A DNA stretch of 6,760 bases from Eubacterium sp. GTDB taxonomy: Bacteria > Bacillota > Clostridia > Lachnospirales > Lachnospiraceae. A program made the translations under genes and the position numbers. The notes below the pieces were generated by a model. The model saw only the letters and a list, made by a program, of their open reading frames with translations. It was not told the origin of the DNA and ran no database searches. Below, in pieces: positions 5,400 through 6,760 of the stretch. Position 1 is the first letter of the stretch, and each line of letters starts with the position of its first letter. The stretch is from contig JAJGAH010000137.1 of the NCBI GenBank assembly GCA_020844525.1, positions 1-6,760 on the forward strand, read 5' to 3'.

Positions 5400-6041
5400 T
5401 CAGCCTAATTTTGCAATGATATCAGCAAAAACTTTATCAATATCCTGTGTACCATCCACAGAGAATAAAACACCCTGTTTTGTGTAATAATCAATCAGCG
5501 GCTGTGTCTGGGCATGATAAACATTCAAACGTTTCTGAACAGTCTCCGGTTTGTCATCGTCTCTGAGGACTAGTTCTGCTCCGCAGGTGTCACAGATACC
5601 CTCTTTTTTCGGTGGATTGTACACCAGATGATAAGTAGCACCACACTTCAGGCAGGCACGTCTGCCAGACATACGTTTGATAATATTATCGTCCGGCACT
5701 GTTACATCGATCGCATAATCTATCTTCTCATTTCTTGCGGAAAGTGCCTTTGTCAGAGCTTCAGCCTGTGGAATAGTTCTTGGAAATCCATCCAATACAT
5801 AACCGTTTTCAGCATCCGGCTGAGAAATACGGTCCACAACAAGATCACAGGTCAGTTCATCCGGAACAAGCAGTCCCTGGTCCATGTACTCTTTTGCTTT
5901 TCTTCCTAATGCTGTACCTTCTTTGATATTTGCGCGGAAGATATCTCCCGTCGAAATATGCGGGATTCCATATTTTTCAGCAATTTTTTTGGCCTGTGTA
6001 CCCTTACCGGCACCCGGTGCACCCAGCATAACAATTCTCAT
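5400..6041 (-). CDS. adk: Adenylate kinase, zinc-lid type
   Basis: Adenylate kinase interconverts AMP + ATP and 2 ADP in the cytosol, balancing the adenylate pool. The protein is 213 aa, the usual size of the long bacterial form. Visible features are the P-loop GAPGAGKGT (about residues 7-15), the AMP-binding region with STGD (30-33), the DGFPRT motif (84-89), and a LID domain. The LID has four cysteines as two CxxC pairs (C130/C133 and C150/C153), the structural-zinc variant common in Gram-positives. The frame is open a further 16 codons upstream to an ATG at 6089. The start at 6041 is preferred because [14 protein letters not shown] is the family N-terminus and AGGAGG (6056-6051) lies 9 nt before it. 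The stop is TGA, and map follows after 46 nt. Adk next to SecY and Map is the standard spc-operon order in Bacillota. Confidence 0.97.
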   Translation of the reverse strand: MRIVMLGAPGAGKGTQAKKIAEKYGIPHISTGDIFRANIKEGTALGRKAKEYMDQGLLVPDELTCDLVVDRISQPDAENGYVLDGFPRTIPQAEALTKALSARNEKIDYAIDVTVPDDNIIKRMSGRRACLKCGATYHLVYNPPKKEGICDTCGAELVLRDDDKPETVQKRLNVYHAQTQPLIDYYTKQGVLFSVDGTQDIDKVFADIIAKLG

Positions 6042-6127
6042 AATAAAAGCCCTCCTGATTTCAGATAAAATGAATAAATACGGATTCAAAAAAATGATTA
6101 GTCACACAAGTTATATAGTCAGATTTA

Positions 6128-6156
6128 ATTTTATACATTTACAGATACATCGTCAA
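6128..6156 (-). promoter_or_regulatory. Probable sigma-A promoter for adk-map-KOW-infA
   Basis: Reading the minus strand, TTGACG (6156-6151) is followed after 17 nt by TAAAAT (6133-6128). Each box differs from consensus at one position. Transcription would start near 6121, giving a leader of about 80 nt before adk. The -35 box lies 3 nt past the terminator hairpin that follows secY, so the terminator and promoter form a compact pair. Inferred from sequence only. Confidence 0.7.
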
Positions 6157-6158
6157 GA

Positions 6159-6196
6159 CAGGAAAAGAGCTGCGGTACACCGCAGCTCTTTTCCTG
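6159..6196 (-). terminator. Strong intrinsic terminator between secY and adk
   Basis: A perfect 17-bp inverted repeat (6159-6175 with 6180-6196) surrounds a 4-nt loop. The core is GC-rich (GAGCTGCGG/CCGCAGCTC), and the flanking AAAA/TTTT forms the base of the stem. This is the usual layout of an intrinsic terminator whose U-tract follows the GC core. The near-symmetry means it could also act on transcripts from the plus strand. It begins about 50 nt after the secY stop, so it should end or reduce the spc-operon transcript before adk. A promoter starts 3 nt beyond it. Confidence 0.85.
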
Positions 6197-6246
6197 CTAT
6201 CTGCAATCTTAATTCTGAATCTGATATACATGATATCTGTTGTATA

Positions 6247-6760
6247 TTATTCAGAAAGGAATCCCTTATAATTACGAACCAGCATCATGGATTCAACCTG
6301 CGTCAGTGTCTCAAGGATAACCGACACAATGATGATCAGTGACGTACCGCCAAAGGAAACATCTGCGTTGAATAATCCATTGAAGATATACGGAATAACA
6401 CATACAATGATCAGTCCGACAGCTCCAATGAAGATCACATACTTCAGAACCGTATTGAGATAATCTTCGGTTGCTTTTCCCGGACGGATACCAGGAATGA
6501 AGCCACCCTGTTTCTTCATATTATCAGCTACTTCAATCGGATTAAAAGTAATTGAAGTATAGAAATATGCAAAGAAGATAACGAGCAGAACATAGATCAG
6601 TAAGCCTATAGTTGAGAACCAGTCCGATGTATCAAACCAGTTGCTCGAGCTCAGCATCTTAATGATCTTTCCTCCCCAGCCTGAAGGAGACTTTCCAGTA
6701 AATGCAACGATAATACCCGGAGTGGACATAATCGAAGAAGCAAAGATAATGGGAATAACT
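6247..6760 (-). CDS. secY: SecY, protein translocase channel subunit (5' part missing, runs off window)
   Basis: SecY is the membrane channel of the Sec translocon, through which proteins are exported or inserted into the membrane. Only the last 170 codons are visible; the frame is open to the right-hand window edge, so the in-frame ATG at 6729 is an internal methionine. The visible part starts with a VIPIIFASSIMSTPG stretch, typical of a late SecY transmembrane helix. Three strongly hydrophobic segments follow, beginning IGLLIYVLLVIFF, VLKYVIFIGAVGL and TSLIIIVSVILETL, consistent with helices 8 to 10. The loop GGFIPGIRPGKATEDYL between the first two is the highly conserved cytoplasmic C5 loop that contacts SecA or the ribosome. 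The C-terminus (MMLVRNYKGFL) matches the family ending. The stop is TAA, and a strong hairpin follows about 50 nt later. Identification is firm from the family motifs. Confidence 0.97.
   Translation of the reverse strand, partial: VIPIIFASSIMSTPGIIVAFTGKSPSGWGGKIIKMLSSSNWFDTSDWFSTIGLLIYVLLVIFFAYFYTSITFNPIEVADNMKKQGGFIPGIRPGKATEDYLNTVLKYVIFIGAVGLIIVCVIPYIFNGLFNADVSFGGTSLIIIVSVILETLTQVESMMLVRNYKGFLSE

Overview
The window is a ribosomal-protein/translation gene cluster, read entirely on the minus strand. In transcription order (right to left) it holds secY (3' part only), adk, map, a small KOW-domain RNA-binding protein gene, infA, rpmJ, rpsM, rpsK, rpsD, rpoA and rplQ. This is the end of the spc operon joined to the alpha operon. 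The gene order, the KOW gene between map and infA, the zinc-lid adenylate kinase, the S4 protein without a zinc motif and the enlarged L17 all point to Bacillota, class Clostridia, most likely Lachnospiraceae. The species cannot be named from this stretch.

All eleven genes look intact apart from secY, which is cut by the window edge. Two start sites need care. rpoA most likely starts at a GTG 9 nt after a strong Shine-Dalgarno, and adk starts 16 codons inside its longest open frame. map, the KOW gene and infA overlap one another (4 nt and 19 nt), suggesting coupled translation. The products are a translocon subunit (SecY), adenylate kinase, methionine aminopeptidase, initiation factor 1, ribosomal proteins L36, S13, S11, S4 and L17, a ribosome-associated-type KOW protein, and the RNA polymerase alpha subunit.

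The unusual content lies between the genes. Two junctions each pair an intrinsic terminator with a good sigma-A-type promoter: secY/adk, and infA/rpmJ. The cluster therefore reads as at least three transcription units rather than one. Downstream of the second promoter, the rpmJ leader can close on itself just before its ribosome binding site. The 293-nt rpmJ-rpsM gap is packed with helices, including an apparent four-way junction with two flush helix-helix contacts and a possible pseudoknot or switch next to the rpsM start. The rplQ leader holds a long bulged hairpin. After rplQ come a possible three-way-junction element and then an operon-end terminator.

The best candidate for something undescribed is the rpmJ-rpsM RNA. 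It occupies the position of the S4-binding leader in E. coli, but I do not recognise its shape. All folds here were drawn by eye, so they are hypotheses until covariation is tested.
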